Origin: Patescibacteria group bacterium
GTDB taxonomy: Bacteria; Patescibacteriota; Minisyncoccia; Phycocordibacterales; PALSA-1337
Assembly (NCBI GenBank): GCA_028865615.1
Contig: JAGWJT010000006.1
Span: 1-32,450 of the forward strand
Direction: 5' to 3'
DNA: 32,450 nucleotides
Position numbers and translations under genes: made by a program. Of this stretch, positions 1 through 7,406 are shown piece after piece (within the stretch, counting starts at the first letter, position 1; each line of letters begins with the position of its first letter). Under the pieces are notes generated by a model that was given only the letters and a program-made list of their open reading frames with translations, searched no databases and was not told where the DNA came from.

Positions 1-624
1 AAAGTAGTGCCGGATCCACCTGTCGCCGTCCCAGCGGAGGTAACGGACACAGCGGTCGCCGTCGGAGTCGCTCCATTCTGATGCCCAGAAATACCAGACT
101 TTCCCGCGATGCTTCTTGGGCATGAATTCCTGGTGTTCGAATATCCAATCAGCAGCTGTGGCATTAAGAGAACCATGTTTGTTCGCTTCCGGCTCCAATT
201 CGATCCCCCGGATGGTCCCGCCGGAAGACTGCTCCGGAGAGAGCCACGGGACAAACTTCTTGCTGTTGATGTAGAGCTCGTCCTCGTCTGGTCGATACTC
301 GAACCGTGCCTTGCCCAGTTTCTGATGCTTGGTCAAACGCGCACCGTTGAATGGCGCTGCCGGATCGGCATCGAGGTCCACATCGGCGATAAGTGGCCGC
401 GCTCTTCGTGTAGCCATAGCTTTTTGGAATTCCTGGTCTTTGAGATATCCAGCTGAAATCTCGCCGAGAAACAGCATAAACGTCCCGCGACCAGGTCCAC
501 GGACATATTCAAGAATGCCGGGGCCGATATTATGCTTTGTGAATTCATTTTTGGCTATGGTCCAGAGCTCGTTCCATATGGCCAAGTATTGTCCGAACTG
601 CAACCAATCTATCTTTCGTTTCAT
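1..624 (-). CDS. Conserved-looking hypothetical protein, C-terminus cut by window edge
   Basis: Reading the minus strand from the ATG at 622-624 gives an uninterrupted frame of 208 codons to the window edge, with no stop, so the gene continues beyond position 1. The start is supported by an AAAGGA purine run about 6 nt upstream, one of the few Shine-Dalgarno-like sites in this window. The N-terminal part begins MKRKIDWLQFGQYLAIWNEL. The last 60 or so residues are rich in Trp, Tyr and Asp, with VWYFWASEW followed by SDGDRCVRYLRWDGDRW. I associate a similar Trp-rich ending with unannotated proteins of CPR genomes, but only from memory. No signal peptide, membrane segment or catalytic motif is visible. 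The function is unknown. Shorter plus-strand frames over this stretch are antisense shadows. Confidence 0.72.
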   Translation of the reverse strand, partial: MKRKIDWLQFGQYLAIWNELWTIAKNEFTKHNIGPGILEYVRGPGRGTFMLFLGEISAGYLKDQEFQKAMATRRARPLIADVDLDADPAAPFNGARLTKHQKLGKARFEYRPDEDELYINSKKFVPWLSPEQSSGGTIRGIELEPEANKHGSLNATAADWIFEHQEFMPKKHRGKVWYFWASEWSDSDGDRCVRYLRWDGDRWIRHYF

Positions 625-826
625 TTTTTCCTTTCCGCCTCCTCTCCGCACGCGCTTATACGCGGCTTCGAATCGACTTTTGTTGTGGTTTTCAATTTTC
701 CCTTCTAACCCTGCGCAACGATATCATGTAATCGTTATCGTGTCAATCATCACACGCGCCGAAAAACCTGCTAGAATCTCTAAGCATTTACTATTTAACT
801 AGGCACCATTTAACTATTAAACTTTA

Positions 827-1348
827 ATGAATCCCCTGCACACCATAGACCCCGGCACGCCGGACAAGATCAATGTCATCGTCGAGATCCCTCGCGGCTC
901 CGCCAACAAGTACGAGATAGACAAGAAGTCCGGCCTGATCAAGCTCGACCGAGTCCTCCACAGCGCCCAGACTATGCCTTTTGATTACGGTTTCATTCCC
1001 CAGACCCTATGGAGCGACGGCGATCCTCTGGACGTTGTCATATTGGCCACCTATCCATTTATGCCTGGTATTCTGGTAGAGGTCAGACCTGTAGCTATCA
1101 TGGGCATGAATGACTCTGGCGACGATGACGCCAAGATCATAGCCGTACCGGTGTCGGATCCGCGTTGGAACAACGTCAACGACCTGAAGGACATCAACCA
1201 ACACACCCTGAAAGAGATCGAGCATTTCTATTCGACTTACAAACAGCTCCAAAACAAGAAAGTGGTGACCCACGGCTTCAAGGGCGCAGCCGACGCTCGT
1301 GAGGCCTTCGATATCGGCATTAAAAATTATAAAAACACAAAAAAATAA
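827..1348 (+). CDS. ppa: Inorganic pyrophosphatase, family I
   Basis: This is a soluble cytoplasmic enzyme that hydrolyses pyrophosphate to two phosphates, pulling forward nucleotide and aminoacyl-tRNA synthesis. The 173-residue length fits bacterial family I enzymes. The fold's landmarks are present: KYEIDK near residues 28-33, DYGFIP at 53-58, and the signature DGDPLDV at 64-70 with the metal-binding aspartates. A second acidic patch, SGDDDAKI, and a late KDINQH segment also fit the family. There is no Shine-Dalgarno sequence. A TATTAA hexamer ends 6 nt before the ATG, a weak candidate -10 box. The gene is followed after 5 nt by a secreted-protein gene on the same strand and is probably cotranscribed with it. 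The identification is secure. Confidence 0.95.
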   Translation: MNPLHTIDPGTPDKINVIVEIPRGSANKYEIDKKSGLIKLDRVLHSAQTMPFDYGFIPQTLWSDGDPLDVVILATYPFMPGILVEVRPVAIMGMNDSGDDDAKIIAVPVSDPRWNNVNDLKDINQHTLKEIEHFYSTYKQLQNKKVVTHGFKGAADAREAFDIGIKNYKNTKK

Positions 1349-1353
1349 CCCAT

Positions 1354-2274
1354 ATGAAACGTCATTACATTATCGCCATTACAGCCTTGGTCCTGTCGGC
1401 CATCTTGCCGCTCGCCGCTTCAGCCCAAGAAGACAGCGCCGACCAAGAGCAACAGCAGTTGCCGCCGCCAATGATTCAGCGCTTTCAAGCCGGGCTGAAC
1501 CGCGGTATAGAAGATGCTGCGAACAATCGCGATTATAGAAATAGAGCGCTTGAAGACAGCCTCGGCTCATCGTCAGAACAGGACCGGCCGGATACATATG
1601 ATCATGCCAGCGGAACTCCTCCTTTTCCGCTTCGCGGCGAGGGCGAGTCGCGAGATCACGGCATGATGACGCGATACGGCTATTCCGCTTCCGGAACACC
1701 GATGATGTGGTGGCAGGCTTCGACCAGCCCATTCTTCAATAGGGCCAGAGAACACGGCTCTTCGACTGCCCCGTTCCCCCCATTCATGACTGATTTCGGA
1801 TCCAGCACTCCGGACGTGAGCGGTCATGAGAACTGGCCGAGCGTGCGTCTCGACATGTTCGCCTTCATGCAGAACAATCTGGTAGATCGACTATCCCGCG
1901 CTCTCGACAATCTCGTGCAGATAAGAGGACGCATAGCCGATCGGATACAAGCCGAGGCATCGACCACAGATATGTCCGCAGCCGAAAATCTCCTTACCAT
2001 AGCCGATCAGAAACTCACGGCCGCTAGATCAGACATTCAGGCCCTGGCTTCATATGTTCCGATGGCTACTTCTACCCAAGGATTGACCGCTTCCACCACA
2101 GTTGGCCTCGGCATACCCCGTCAGATAGGCAGCCAGACCATCCAAGCAGTCAGCGATGCTCGCAGAGCATTGAACGATGTGGTCGTGTCCATTGCCCACT
2201 CCATGGGGATAGACATCGGCAATAACGACAATGCCTCATCGACAAACACAAGCTCCTCCACACAAGACCGGTAA
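1354..2274 (+). CDS. Secreted protein of unknown function with helical domain
   Basis: This 306-residue protein starts with a clear Sec signal peptide: basic MKRH, a hydrophobic stretch to about residue 20, and a likely cut after ALA-like LAASA before Gln. The mature N-terminal half is low in complexity, rich in Gln, Pro, Ser and Arg. Residues of about 165-240 form a regular helical region (beginning near MFAFMQNNLVDRLSRALDNL) with heptad-like spacing of Leu, Ile and Ala. The tail is Ser/Thr/Asn-rich (NASSTNTSSSTQ), like other exported proteins in this window. It lies 5 nt after ppa and has no Shine-Dalgarno sequence, so it probably shares that transcript. It likely acts outside the membrane. 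I recognise no enzymatic motif and give no function. Confidence 0.8.
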   Translation: MKRHYIIAITALVLSAILPLAASAQEDSADQEQQQLPPPMIQRFQAGLNRGIEDAANNRDYRNRALEDSLGSSSEQDRPDTYDHASGTPPFPLRGEGESRDHGMMTRYGYSASGTPMMWWQASTSPFFNRAREHGSSTAPFPPFMTDFGSSTPDVSGHENWPSVRLDMFAFMQNNLVDRLSRALDNLVQIRGRIADRIQAEASTTDMSAAENLLTIADQKLTAARSDIQALASYVPMATSTQGLTASTTVGLGIPRQIGSQTIQAVSDARRALNDVVVSIAHSMGIDIGNNDNASSTNTSSSTQDR

Positions 2275-2285
2275 TCATATATAAT
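2257..2285 (+). promoter_or_regulatory. Putative sigma70-type promoter for the 91-aa membrane protein
   Basis: A perfect TATAAT at 2280-2285 lies 17 nt after TCCACA (2257-2262; 4 of 6 matches to the -35 consensus). Transcription would start near 2292, leaving about a 20-nt leader that contains no Shine-Dalgarno sequence. The -10 box begins only 6 nt after the stop codon of the preceding gene. Confidence 0.55.
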
Positions 2286-2311
2286 AGCCAACGTCTAACT
2301 CTCCAACAAAC

Positions 2312-2587
2312 ATGGATCAGAACACCCAACCGATAGTCAGCAGCCGTGATAACGGCGAAAAGAAAGTGGGCCCGATAATCGCTACTCTGGTGATAGTGCT
2401 TGTCTTGATCATCGCCGCGTTGTACATATTTGCTTCTCACGTCACGGCGCCCGTACTGCCTGATGACGGCACGGCCGCTAGCCAGGTCGCTTCGGTGCCG
2501 ACAGTGACGAGCACCTCCACAGATATCCGATCCATACAGAACGATCTCAACAACGCCACCAACGGCCTCAACGGCCAAAATTTCTAG
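2312..2587 (+). CDS. Small single-helix membrane protein
   Basis: A 91-residue protein with a hydrophilic N-terminus of about 20 residues (ending EKKVG), one hydrophobic helix (about residues 21-42, rich in Ile, Val and Leu), and an external tail rich in Ser, Thr, Val, Asp and Asn. The orientation is predicted to be N-in, C-out because of the Lys/Arg before the helix. It sits between a secreted protein and tig, on its own promoter. No cysteine, catalytic motif or known domain is visible. A small envelope-anchored protein is the most that can be said. Confidence 0.75.
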   Translation: MDQNTQPIVSSRDNGEKKVGPIIATLVIVLVLIIAALYIFASHVTAPVLPDDGTAASQVASVPTVTSTSTDIRSIQNDLNNATNGLNGQNF

Positions 2588-2613
2588 ACAAGCCGGGCAC
2601 TTATCTGTAAACT
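2585..2613 (+). promoter_or_regulatory. Putative promoter of tig, giving a leaderless mRNA
   Basis: TAGACA (2585-2590; 5 of 6 to TTGACA) is followed after exactly 17 nt by TAAACT (2608-2613). Only 7 nt (2614-2620) separate the -10 box from the tig ATG, so transcription should begin at or next to the start codon. Confidence 0.55.
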
Positions 2614-2620
2614 GGCAGTC

Positions 2621-3727
2621 ATGCCTGAAACCAACAACAAAGCGGCCGCCGACGCCGCCAAAACATACGAGTCGGCGACAGTCAAGAAGCTGGGTCATTC
2701 CGAGGTAGAGATCTCGGCTTCCATCCCCGTCGAGGAGTGGGAAAAATATCGTTCCCGGGCCGTAAATGCCTTGAACAGCTCCGTGACCATAGACGGTTTC
2801 CGCAAGGGTATGGTCCCGGAAAATATTCTGATCTCCAAAGTCGGCGAGACAGCGATCCTAGAAGAGATGGCGGAGCTTGCTCTGTCGCGCGCATACATCG
2901 ACATCCTCATAGCCGAGAAGATCGATGCTATAGGCAAGCCGCGTGTCCAAGTGACCAAACTGGCCAAAGGCAATCCCCTAGAATTCAGAGCCATCACGGC
3001 TGTTGTACCTGAAGTCAAGCTGCCTGATTACAAGGCGATCGCCGAGAAAGAGGCCGGCAAAGCCGACCCCAAAGAGGCGGAGATCACCGATAAAGACGTT
3101 GACGACGCCATACTGAATATTCGCAAGTCTCGTGTTTCTCACGAAGGGCACGATCATTCAAATATGTCTCCGGAAGAGCATGAGAAAGCCGTCATGGACA
3201 GCCTGCCGGAATTCAACGACGAATTCGTGCGCGGTCTGGGCGGCGACTTCGAGAACATCGAGGATTTCAAAGCAAAAATACGCGACATGATAGGCGAAGA
3301 CAAAAGATCTCGCGTCCGGGAGAAAACCCGTATCCGCATCGCCGATGCCATAGTCGACGCTACCGCCGTGGAATTGCCGGATATCATGATAGAGAGCGAG
3401 CTGGATCGTACCCAGGCTCAGTTCTCCGATGACGTAGAACGTATGGGCGTGAAGCTCGAGGACTACCTCAAGCACGCCAAAAAGTCCCTGGAGGACGTCC
3501 GCAGAGAATGGCGCCCTCATGCCGAGAAGAAGGCGAAGCTCCAACTCATCCTGGACGCCATCGCCAAAGCAGAGAGCCTCAAGCCCGACCATAAAGATAT
3601 CGCCGCCGAGACCGAGCATATCATGTCCCATTACAAAGACGCCGACCGCGAGCGTGCCTACGTCTACGCCGAGACCGTGCTCACCAACGAGAAAGTGTTC
3701 CGATTCTTGGAAAAAGCTTATACGTGA
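2621..3727 (+). CDS. tig: Trigger factor lacking the PPIase domain
   Basis: Ribosome-associated chaperone that shields nascent chains at the exit tunnel. The ribosome-binding domain is recognised by its tip signature, here DGFRKGMVPENIL at about residues 58-70. The C-terminal helical chaperone domain is also recognisable: LPEFNDEFVRGLG, then IEDFKAKIRDMI and ELPDIMIESELDR. Between them, where most trigger factors carry an FKBP-type prolyl isomerase domain of about 90 residues, there is only a short linker with a His-rich patch (HEGHDHS). The protein is therefore 368 residues instead of about 430-450. The DNA shows no frameshift, so this is a real domain architecture rather than a broken gene. 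A leaderless promoter precedes it. It converges with rsmE, with a 21-nt gap. Confidence 0.92.
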   Translation: MPETNNKAAADAAKTYESATVKKLGHSEVEISASIPVEEWEKYRSRAVNALNSSVTIDGFRKGMVPENILISKVGETAILEEMAELALSRAYIDILIAEKIDAIGKPRVQVTKLAKGNPLEFRAITAVVPEVKLPDYKAIAEKEAGKADPKEAEITDKDVDDAILNIRKSRVSHEGHDHSNMSPEEHEKAVMDSLPEFNDEFVRGLGGDFENIEDFKAKIRDMIGEDKRSRVREKTRIRIADAIVDATAVELPDIMIESELDRTQAQFSDDVERMGVKLEDYLKHAKKSLEDVRREWRPHAEKKAKLQLILDAIAKAESLKPDHKDIAAETEHIMSHYKDADRERAYVYAETVLTNEKVFRFLEKAYT

Positions 3728-3748
3728 AGATGTTGATCAGTTAAATTA

Positions 3749-4528
3749 CTAACTACCGAACACCGCCATCGTCAAGGCGGCAATTGCGGCCGTTTCGGCG
3801 CGCAAGACTTGGGGGCCGAGGCAATAGACTGAGATTCCGGCTTTGTGAAACAGAGCGAGCTCGTCTGGAGACCAGCCGCCTTCAGGGCCTATGAATACAG
3901 CGAGGTTGCACCTCGATATACCAAGGTGCGACCTCGCTAAAAGCTCCCCTTCTGTGTGAAACGCCAATGCCAAGAAAGGTTCTCCGCCTGCCGGCTCAAA
4001 CTTCACTTTGGTGAAGTGCGACTTCTCTAAAGTGAAGTGCTCGTGACTAGACAGCCGACCGACGATCGCGGCAAGCTTTTCAATAGGCCATATATTTGGC
4101 ACATTTCCCCTGCCGCTCTGCTCGCTCGCCTCGACAGCGATCTTGCGGAGCCGTTCCATATTCAAGGATTTTTTCTCCGAACGATCCGCCAAAACCGGCA
4201 CTATGTCGGTAACACCGAGCTCTGTGGCTTTCTCTACGATCGTTTCAAAATTATCCTTTTTCACAACAGCCGTATACAGTGAAACCTGCCTAATCGGCAT
4301 ATACCGGCTAGGCGAAGGAGTCAGGTGCTCCAAAACTACGCGGTCGGCTCCGTCAAAACGGGCTATCGCGCCTTTGTAGTCCGAACCCGAACCGTCGAAT
4401 AGCACTATCTCGTCTCCGGCTTTCAGACGGAAAACCCGTCTAAGCTGGTCGACCAGCTCCCTCGACTCTATAGTCAGTTCGGAACGGTTCCCAATGGGTT
4501 CGGGGGTAAAGAAACGGTGCAGGCGCAT
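3749..4528 (-). CDS. rsmE: 16S rRNA (uracil-1498-N3)-methyltransferase
   Basis: SPOUT-fold enzyme that methylates N3 of U1498 in the decoding region of 16S rRNA using SAM. The N-terminal PUA-like segment (RLHRFF start, then LRRVFRLKAGDEIVLFDGSG) and the C-terminal knot motifs are clear: FIGPEGGWSPDE near residue 213 and LGPQVLRAETAAIAAL near the end. It starts 12 nt after clpP stops and is probably in the same transcript. At 259 residues it is slightly longer than usual. The extra residues fall in the region before the GPEGG motif, in two segments (EHFTLEKSHFTKVKF and ARSHLGISRCNLA) encoded by strongly palindromic DNA. These look like in-frame insertions; the motifs on either side are intact, so the enzyme is probably active. 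Confidence 0.93.
   Translation of the reverse strand: MRLHRFFTPEPIGNRSELTIESRELVDQLRRVFRLKAGDEIVLFDGSGSDYKGAIARFDGADRVVLEHLTPSPSRYMPIRQVSLYTAVVKKDNFETIVEKATELGVTDIVPVLADRSEKKSLNMERLRKIAVEASEQSGRGNVPNIWPIEKLAAIVGRLSSHEHFTLEKSHFTKVKFEPAGGEPFLALAFHTEGELLARSHLGISRCNLAVFIGPEGGWSPDELALFHKAGISVYCLGPQVLRAETAAIAALTMAVFGS
3900..3937. repeat. Palindromic element inside rsmE (arms 14 bp)
   Basis: Arms at 3900-3913 and 3924-3937 are inverted copies matching at 13 of 14 positions around a 10-nt loop. On the gene strand it encodes ARSHLGISRCNLA without breaking the frame. The core GTGCGAC (3927-3933) recurs in the neighbouring palindrome at 4015-4021. Confidence 0.85.
4000..4038. repeat. Second palindromic, partly duplicated element inside rsmE
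   Basis: Perfect 10-bp inverted arms lie at 4000-4009 and 4029-4038, and a smaller perfect hairpin with 7-bp arms lies at 4000-4006/4011-4017. On the gene strand it reads as two degenerate tandem units of about 21 nt, each beginning GCACTTCAC. It encodes the repetitive peptide HFTLEKSHFTKVKF. Confidence 0.8.
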
Positions 4529-4540
4529 GCGCTCAGACTA

Positions 4541-5131
4541 TCATTTCTTGGCAATGGCTACCACTTCGTCTATGATGCCGTACTTCTTGGCCTCATCAGC
4601 ATCCATGAAGAAATCACGATCGACGTCCTTCTCTATCTTGGCTAGCGGCTGTCCGGTATTCTTGGCTAACATCTTGTTCAGGGTCGCACGCATCTTGAGT
4701 ATGTGCTTAGCGCTTATCTCTATATCTGCCGCCTGACCCTCGGCGCCGCCTATGGGCTGATGGATCATGACTTCGGAGGTTGGCAGAGCCATGCGCTTGC
4801 CTTTGGTCCCGGCGGACAACACCATCGCTGCACCGGAAGCCGCAATACCGACACAAACCGTCGAAATGTCGTTCTTGATGTACTGCATGGTATCGACTAT
4901 GGCCAAAGTAGCGGTTACAGAACCGCCGGGAGAGTTTATATACATGCTGATCTCTTTCTTCGGATCTTCCGACTGCAAGAAAAGAAGCTGGGCTATGATG
5001 AGATTGGCCGTGTGGTCGTCTATAGGACCGCCCAAAAAGATGATATTCTCCTTCAAAAGGCGCGAATATATGTCATACGCTCGCTCACCGAAGCTGGATT
5101 TCTCTATGACTGTAGGTATCAATATGGACAT
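4541..5131 (-). CDS. clpP: ATP-dependent Clp protease proteolytic subunit
   Basis: Serine protease subunit that forms the tetradecameric barrel of Clp proteases and degrades substrates fed by ClpX or ClpC-type unfoldases. The 196-residue length is normal. All of the catalytic landmarks can be seen: nucleophile Ser in [11 protein letters not shown] (about residue 100), His in [11 protein letters not shown], and Asp in the [11 protein letters not shown] stretch. The oxyanion strand YINSPGGSV is also present. There is no unfoldase gene in the window. It begins with MSILIPTV preceded by a near-consensus -10 box only 6 nt away, so the mRNA is predicted to be leaderless. rsmE follows after 12 nt on the same strand. 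Confidence 0.95.
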   Translation of the reverse strand: MSILIPTVIEKSSFGERAYDIYSRLLKENIIFLGGPIDDHTANLIIAQLLFLQSEDPKKEISMYINSPGGSVTATLAIVDTMQYIKNDISTVCVGIAASGAAMVLSAGTKGKRMALPTSEVMIHQPIGGAEGQAADIEISAKHILKMRATLNKMLAKNTGQPLAKIEKDVDRDFFMDADEAKKYGIIDEVVAIAKK

Positions 5132-5137
5132 TCCGAC

Positions 5138-5165
5138 ATCTTATCAAAAAATCCAAAAAAATCAA
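5138..5165 (-). promoter_or_regulatory. Putative clpP promoter, leaderless geometry
   Basis: On the minus strand TTGATT (5160-5165) is followed after 16 nt by TAAGAT (5138-5143). Exactly 6 nt (5132-5137) then separate it from the clpP ATG. The spacer is a run of A/T-rich sequence. Confidence 0.55.
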
Positions 5166-5277
5166 GTTGCATCGTTGCTTCCTTTGTTGTAAGATAATGT
5201 CGTTACCAATATTTAAACCTGATCCGCCCTTTACGGTCAAAAAGTGAATCAAAATTATGAATCCCCGGAAAAGATCC

Positions 5278-5340
5278 GCCTCGCAAGAGGCTCATAAAAA
5301 CTTCATTTCACCTTAGTTCGTAGGGGGCGTCCATACGCCC
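5278..5340 (+). promoter_or_regulatory. Two hairpins in the rny leader, one covering the ribosome binding site
   Basis: A hairpin with stem GCCTC/GAGGC and a GCAA tetraloop lies at 5278-5291. A second, GGGCG (5325-5329) with CGCCC (5336-5340) around a 6-nt loop, ends on the base before the rny ATG and includes the only purine-rich Shine-Dalgarno-like run (AGGGGG, 5322-5327). This could hold back translation. A possible -10 (TATGAA at about 5256) lies upstream. Regulation is inferred only. Confidence 0.5.
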
Positions 5341-6870
5341 ATGTCACTCAAATTAGTAGCATTATTACTATCCATAGCCGGAGTAGCCGGCGTGGCGATA
5401 GGTTATTACCTTCGATACCTCATAACATTGAGCAAGAAGGGCTCCATGGAGCTGGAGATAAAAGAGATGCTCCTTTCGGCCAAAGAAGAAGCCAAGAAGA
5501 TAACCACCGATGCCGAGAAGAAAGCCGGCGATACCTTGAGCGCGGCCAACGCAGACATCAAGGAAAAGGAGAACAAAGTCCGCCAGACCGAGGAGCGCCT
5601 CATCAAGAAAGAGGACCTTCTCGACAAGCGCCAGACCGACCTGGACAAAGAAGTCGAAAATATCAAGAAGAAGGCGGACGAGATCCGCACCATAAAAGAG
5701 AAGGCCGACAAGCTCGAAGAAGACCGCCTCAAAGCCTTGGAAAAGGTGGCAAACCTGACCGCTGAAGAGGCCAAGAATGAGATAGTCTCCATGCTAGAGA
5801 AGCAGAATGAGCAGGATTTCATGGTCAGGATGCAAAAGATGGAGAACCAGGGCGAAGAGATGCTGGAAGGCAAAGCCAGGGAGATCTTGACCACTTCCAT
5901 ACAACGTCTGGCATCTTCTGTGGCTTCGGATTTCATGTCATCCACTGTGGAGATACCGAGCGATGACGTCAAAGGCAAGATCATAGGCAAGGAGGGCAGG
6001 AATATAAAAGCCTTCGAGAGAGCCACCGGCGTTGAGGTCCTAGTTGATGACACGCCTGGCGCTATTACAATCTCTTCGTTTGACCCGGTTAGGCGCCATG
6101 TGGCCGGCATTGCCCTTCGTGAACTCATCAAAGACGGCCGTGTCCAGCCCGCTAGGATAGAGCAGGTTGTGGAGAAAGCTCGACAGGAAGCGAACAAAAC
6201 CATCAAAGAAAAGGGCGAGCAAGCGGCATACGAATGCGGCGTACTCGGCCTTGATCCTCGCATACTGTTGATCCTTGGCCGCCTGCATTTCCGCACTTCG
6301 TACGGCCAAAACGTCCTACAACACTCCATAGAGATGGCCCATATAGCCGGCATGATAGCCGAAGAACTCGGCGCCAACGTCCAAGTCGCCAGAGCCGGCG
6401 CCCTGCTCCACGACATAGGCAAAGCCCTTGACCATGAAGTGGCCGGCACCCATGTGGAGATAGGCCGCCGCATCCTGCAGAAGTTCGGCGCTCCGGAAGA
6501 CGTGATCAAGGCCATGCAGGCCCATCATGAGGAATATCCCTATGAGACCTTGGAGTCGCGCATAGTCCAGACTGCAGACGCCATATCCGGCGCCCGCCCC
6601 GGCGCCCGCCGCGACAACGTGGAGAACTACCTGAAGCGTCTGGGCGAGCTGGAAGCCACGGCCACCTCCTTCCCCGGCATAGAGAAGGCTTACGCCCTCC
6701 AAGCCGGCCGCGAGATACGCGTATTCGTCAAACCCGAGGAGATAGACGATCTTAAAGCCCGCGAATTGGCCCGCGAGATCGCCTTGAAGATCGAGAAAGA
6801 CCTCAAATACCCCGGCGAGATCAAGGTCAACGTCATCAGAGAGACACGATCTATAGAGTTTGCTAGGTAA
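5341..6870 (+). CDS. rny: Ribonuclease Y
   Basis: Membrane-anchored endoribonuclease that starts mRNA decay in bacteria lacking RNase E. The domain order is textbook for its 509 residues: an N-terminal transmembrane helix (about 4-27), a long Lys/Glu-rich coiled coil (about 35-165), a KH domain with GKEGRNIKAFERATG (about 215), and an HD domain with HSIEMAHIAG and the metal-binding ALLHDIGKALDHE (about 355). The C-terminus ends in the usual VIRETRSIEFAR type strand. It is divergent from clpP across a 209-bp gap holding two hairpins. With pnp and the NYN-domain gene further along, it gives this window a strong RNA-turnover content. Confidence 0.96.
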   Translation: MSLKLVALLLSIAGVAGVAIGYYLRYLITLSKKGSMELEIKEMLLSAKEEAKKITTDAEKKAGDTLSAANADIKEKENKVRQTEERLIKKEDLLDKRQTDLDKEVENIKKKADEIRTIKEKADKLEEDRLKALEKVANLTAEEAKNEIVSMLEKQNEQDFMVRMQKMENQGEEMLEGKAREILTTSIQRLASSVASDFMSSTVEIPSDDVKGKIIGKEGRNIKAFERATGVEVLVDDTPGAITISSFDPVRRHVAGIALRELIKDGRVQPARIEQVVEKARQEANKTIKEKGEQAAYECGVLGLDPRILLILGRLHFRTSYGQNVLQHSIEMAHIAGMIAEELGANVQVARAGALLHDIGKALDHEVAGTHVEIGRRILQKFGAPEDVIKAMQAHHEEYPYETLESRIVQTADAISGARPGARRDNVENYLKRLGELEATATSFPGIEKAYALQAGREIRVFVKPEEIDDLKARELAREIALKIEKDLKYPGEIKVNVIRETRSIEFAR

Positions 6871-6891
6871 CATGGCATATAACTACACCCA

Positions 6892-6919
6892 TTGCCTAAA
6901 AAGCGGCTTGATATATAAT
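6892..6919 (+). promoter_or_regulatory. Promoter of the SWIB gene, twin of the HU promoter
   Basis: TTGCCT (6892-6897), a 16-nt spacer and TATAAT (6914-6919). The block ATTGCCTAAAA..GGCTT.ATATATAAT is repeated almost unchanged at 7302-7330 in front of HU. About 35 nt of A/C-rich leader without a Shine-Dalgarno sequence follow. Confidence 0.75.
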
Positions 6920-6960
6920 TAGAGCCTTAGTTTAACAACATTAATTAACCAACCATCAAC

Positions 6961-7212
6961 ATGGCAACAGGAAATCCGGCTTTCATGCAGCCGAAGAAGT
7001 TGAGCCCGGAATTGGCTGAGGTAGTGGGTGCGGGACCGATGCCCAGAACCGAGGTAGTGTCGAAAGTGTGGGAATATATCAAGAAGAATAATCTTCAGGA
7101 CGCCAAGGACAAAAGGACCATCAATCCCGACGAAAAGCTCGGAAAAGTCCTCGGAACAGCCCCAATAAACATGATGAAGATGGCCGGAGCCCTCTCAAAA
7201 CATATCTCATAG
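6961..7212 (+). CDS. SWIB/MDM2-domain protein
   Basis: An 83-residue protein that is nearly all SWIB domain. The family signature is seen in KKLSPELAEVVGAGPMPRTE, then VVSKVWEYIKKNNLQDAKDKRTINPDEKLGKVL. The domain is known from eukaryotic chromatin remodellers and also as small stand-alone proteins in some bacteria, including Chlamydia, where a role in nucleoid organisation has been suggested. The basic character and the shared promoter with the adjacent HU gene support a DNA- or nucleoid-associated role here, but this is inference. The start ATG follows a strong promoter by 41 nt, and the gene ends in a good intrinsic terminator, so it is monocistronic. Confidence 0.88.
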   Translation: MATGNPAFMQPKKLSPELAEVVGAGPMPRTEVVSKVWEYIKKNNLQDAKDKRTINPDEKLGKVLGTAPINMMKMAGALSKHIS

Positions 7213-7237
7213 AGACAAAATCAGACGTCAGTGGCAG

Positions 7238-7274
7238 AAAATGGCGAATTTCTATAGATTGATCGCCATTTTTT
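7238..7274 (+). terminator. Intrinsic terminator of the SWIB gene
   Basis: Inverted arms AAAATGGCGA (7238-7247) and TCGCCATTTT (7263-7272) around a 15-nt loop, followed by a T run to 7274. Confidence 0.8.
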
Positions 7275-7302
7275 GTCAATCTACTATCATGTTGACAACC
7301 CA

Positions 7303-7330
7303 TTGCCTAAAATATGGCTTAATATATAAT
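7303..7330 (+). promoter_or_regulatory. Promoter of the HU gene, twin of the SWIB promoter
   Basis: TTGCCT (7303-7308), a 16-nt spacer and TATAAT (7325-7330), with the same flanking bases as the promoter at 6892-6919. The leader to the HU ATG is about 70 nt and lacks a Shine-Dalgarno sequence. Confidence 0.78.
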
Positions 7331-7406
7331 AGTCCCACAAGTCGAAAAGCTCGATCCCGCTAAAAACAAGGGGCCGAGACCATTACAAGCGTTAAAATAC
7401 AACACA

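Noticed and set aside
109-802. Plus-strand open frames at the left edge as genes
   Set aside because: They are antisense to the long minus-strand frame 624-1, which has a ribosome site and a more protein-like composition.
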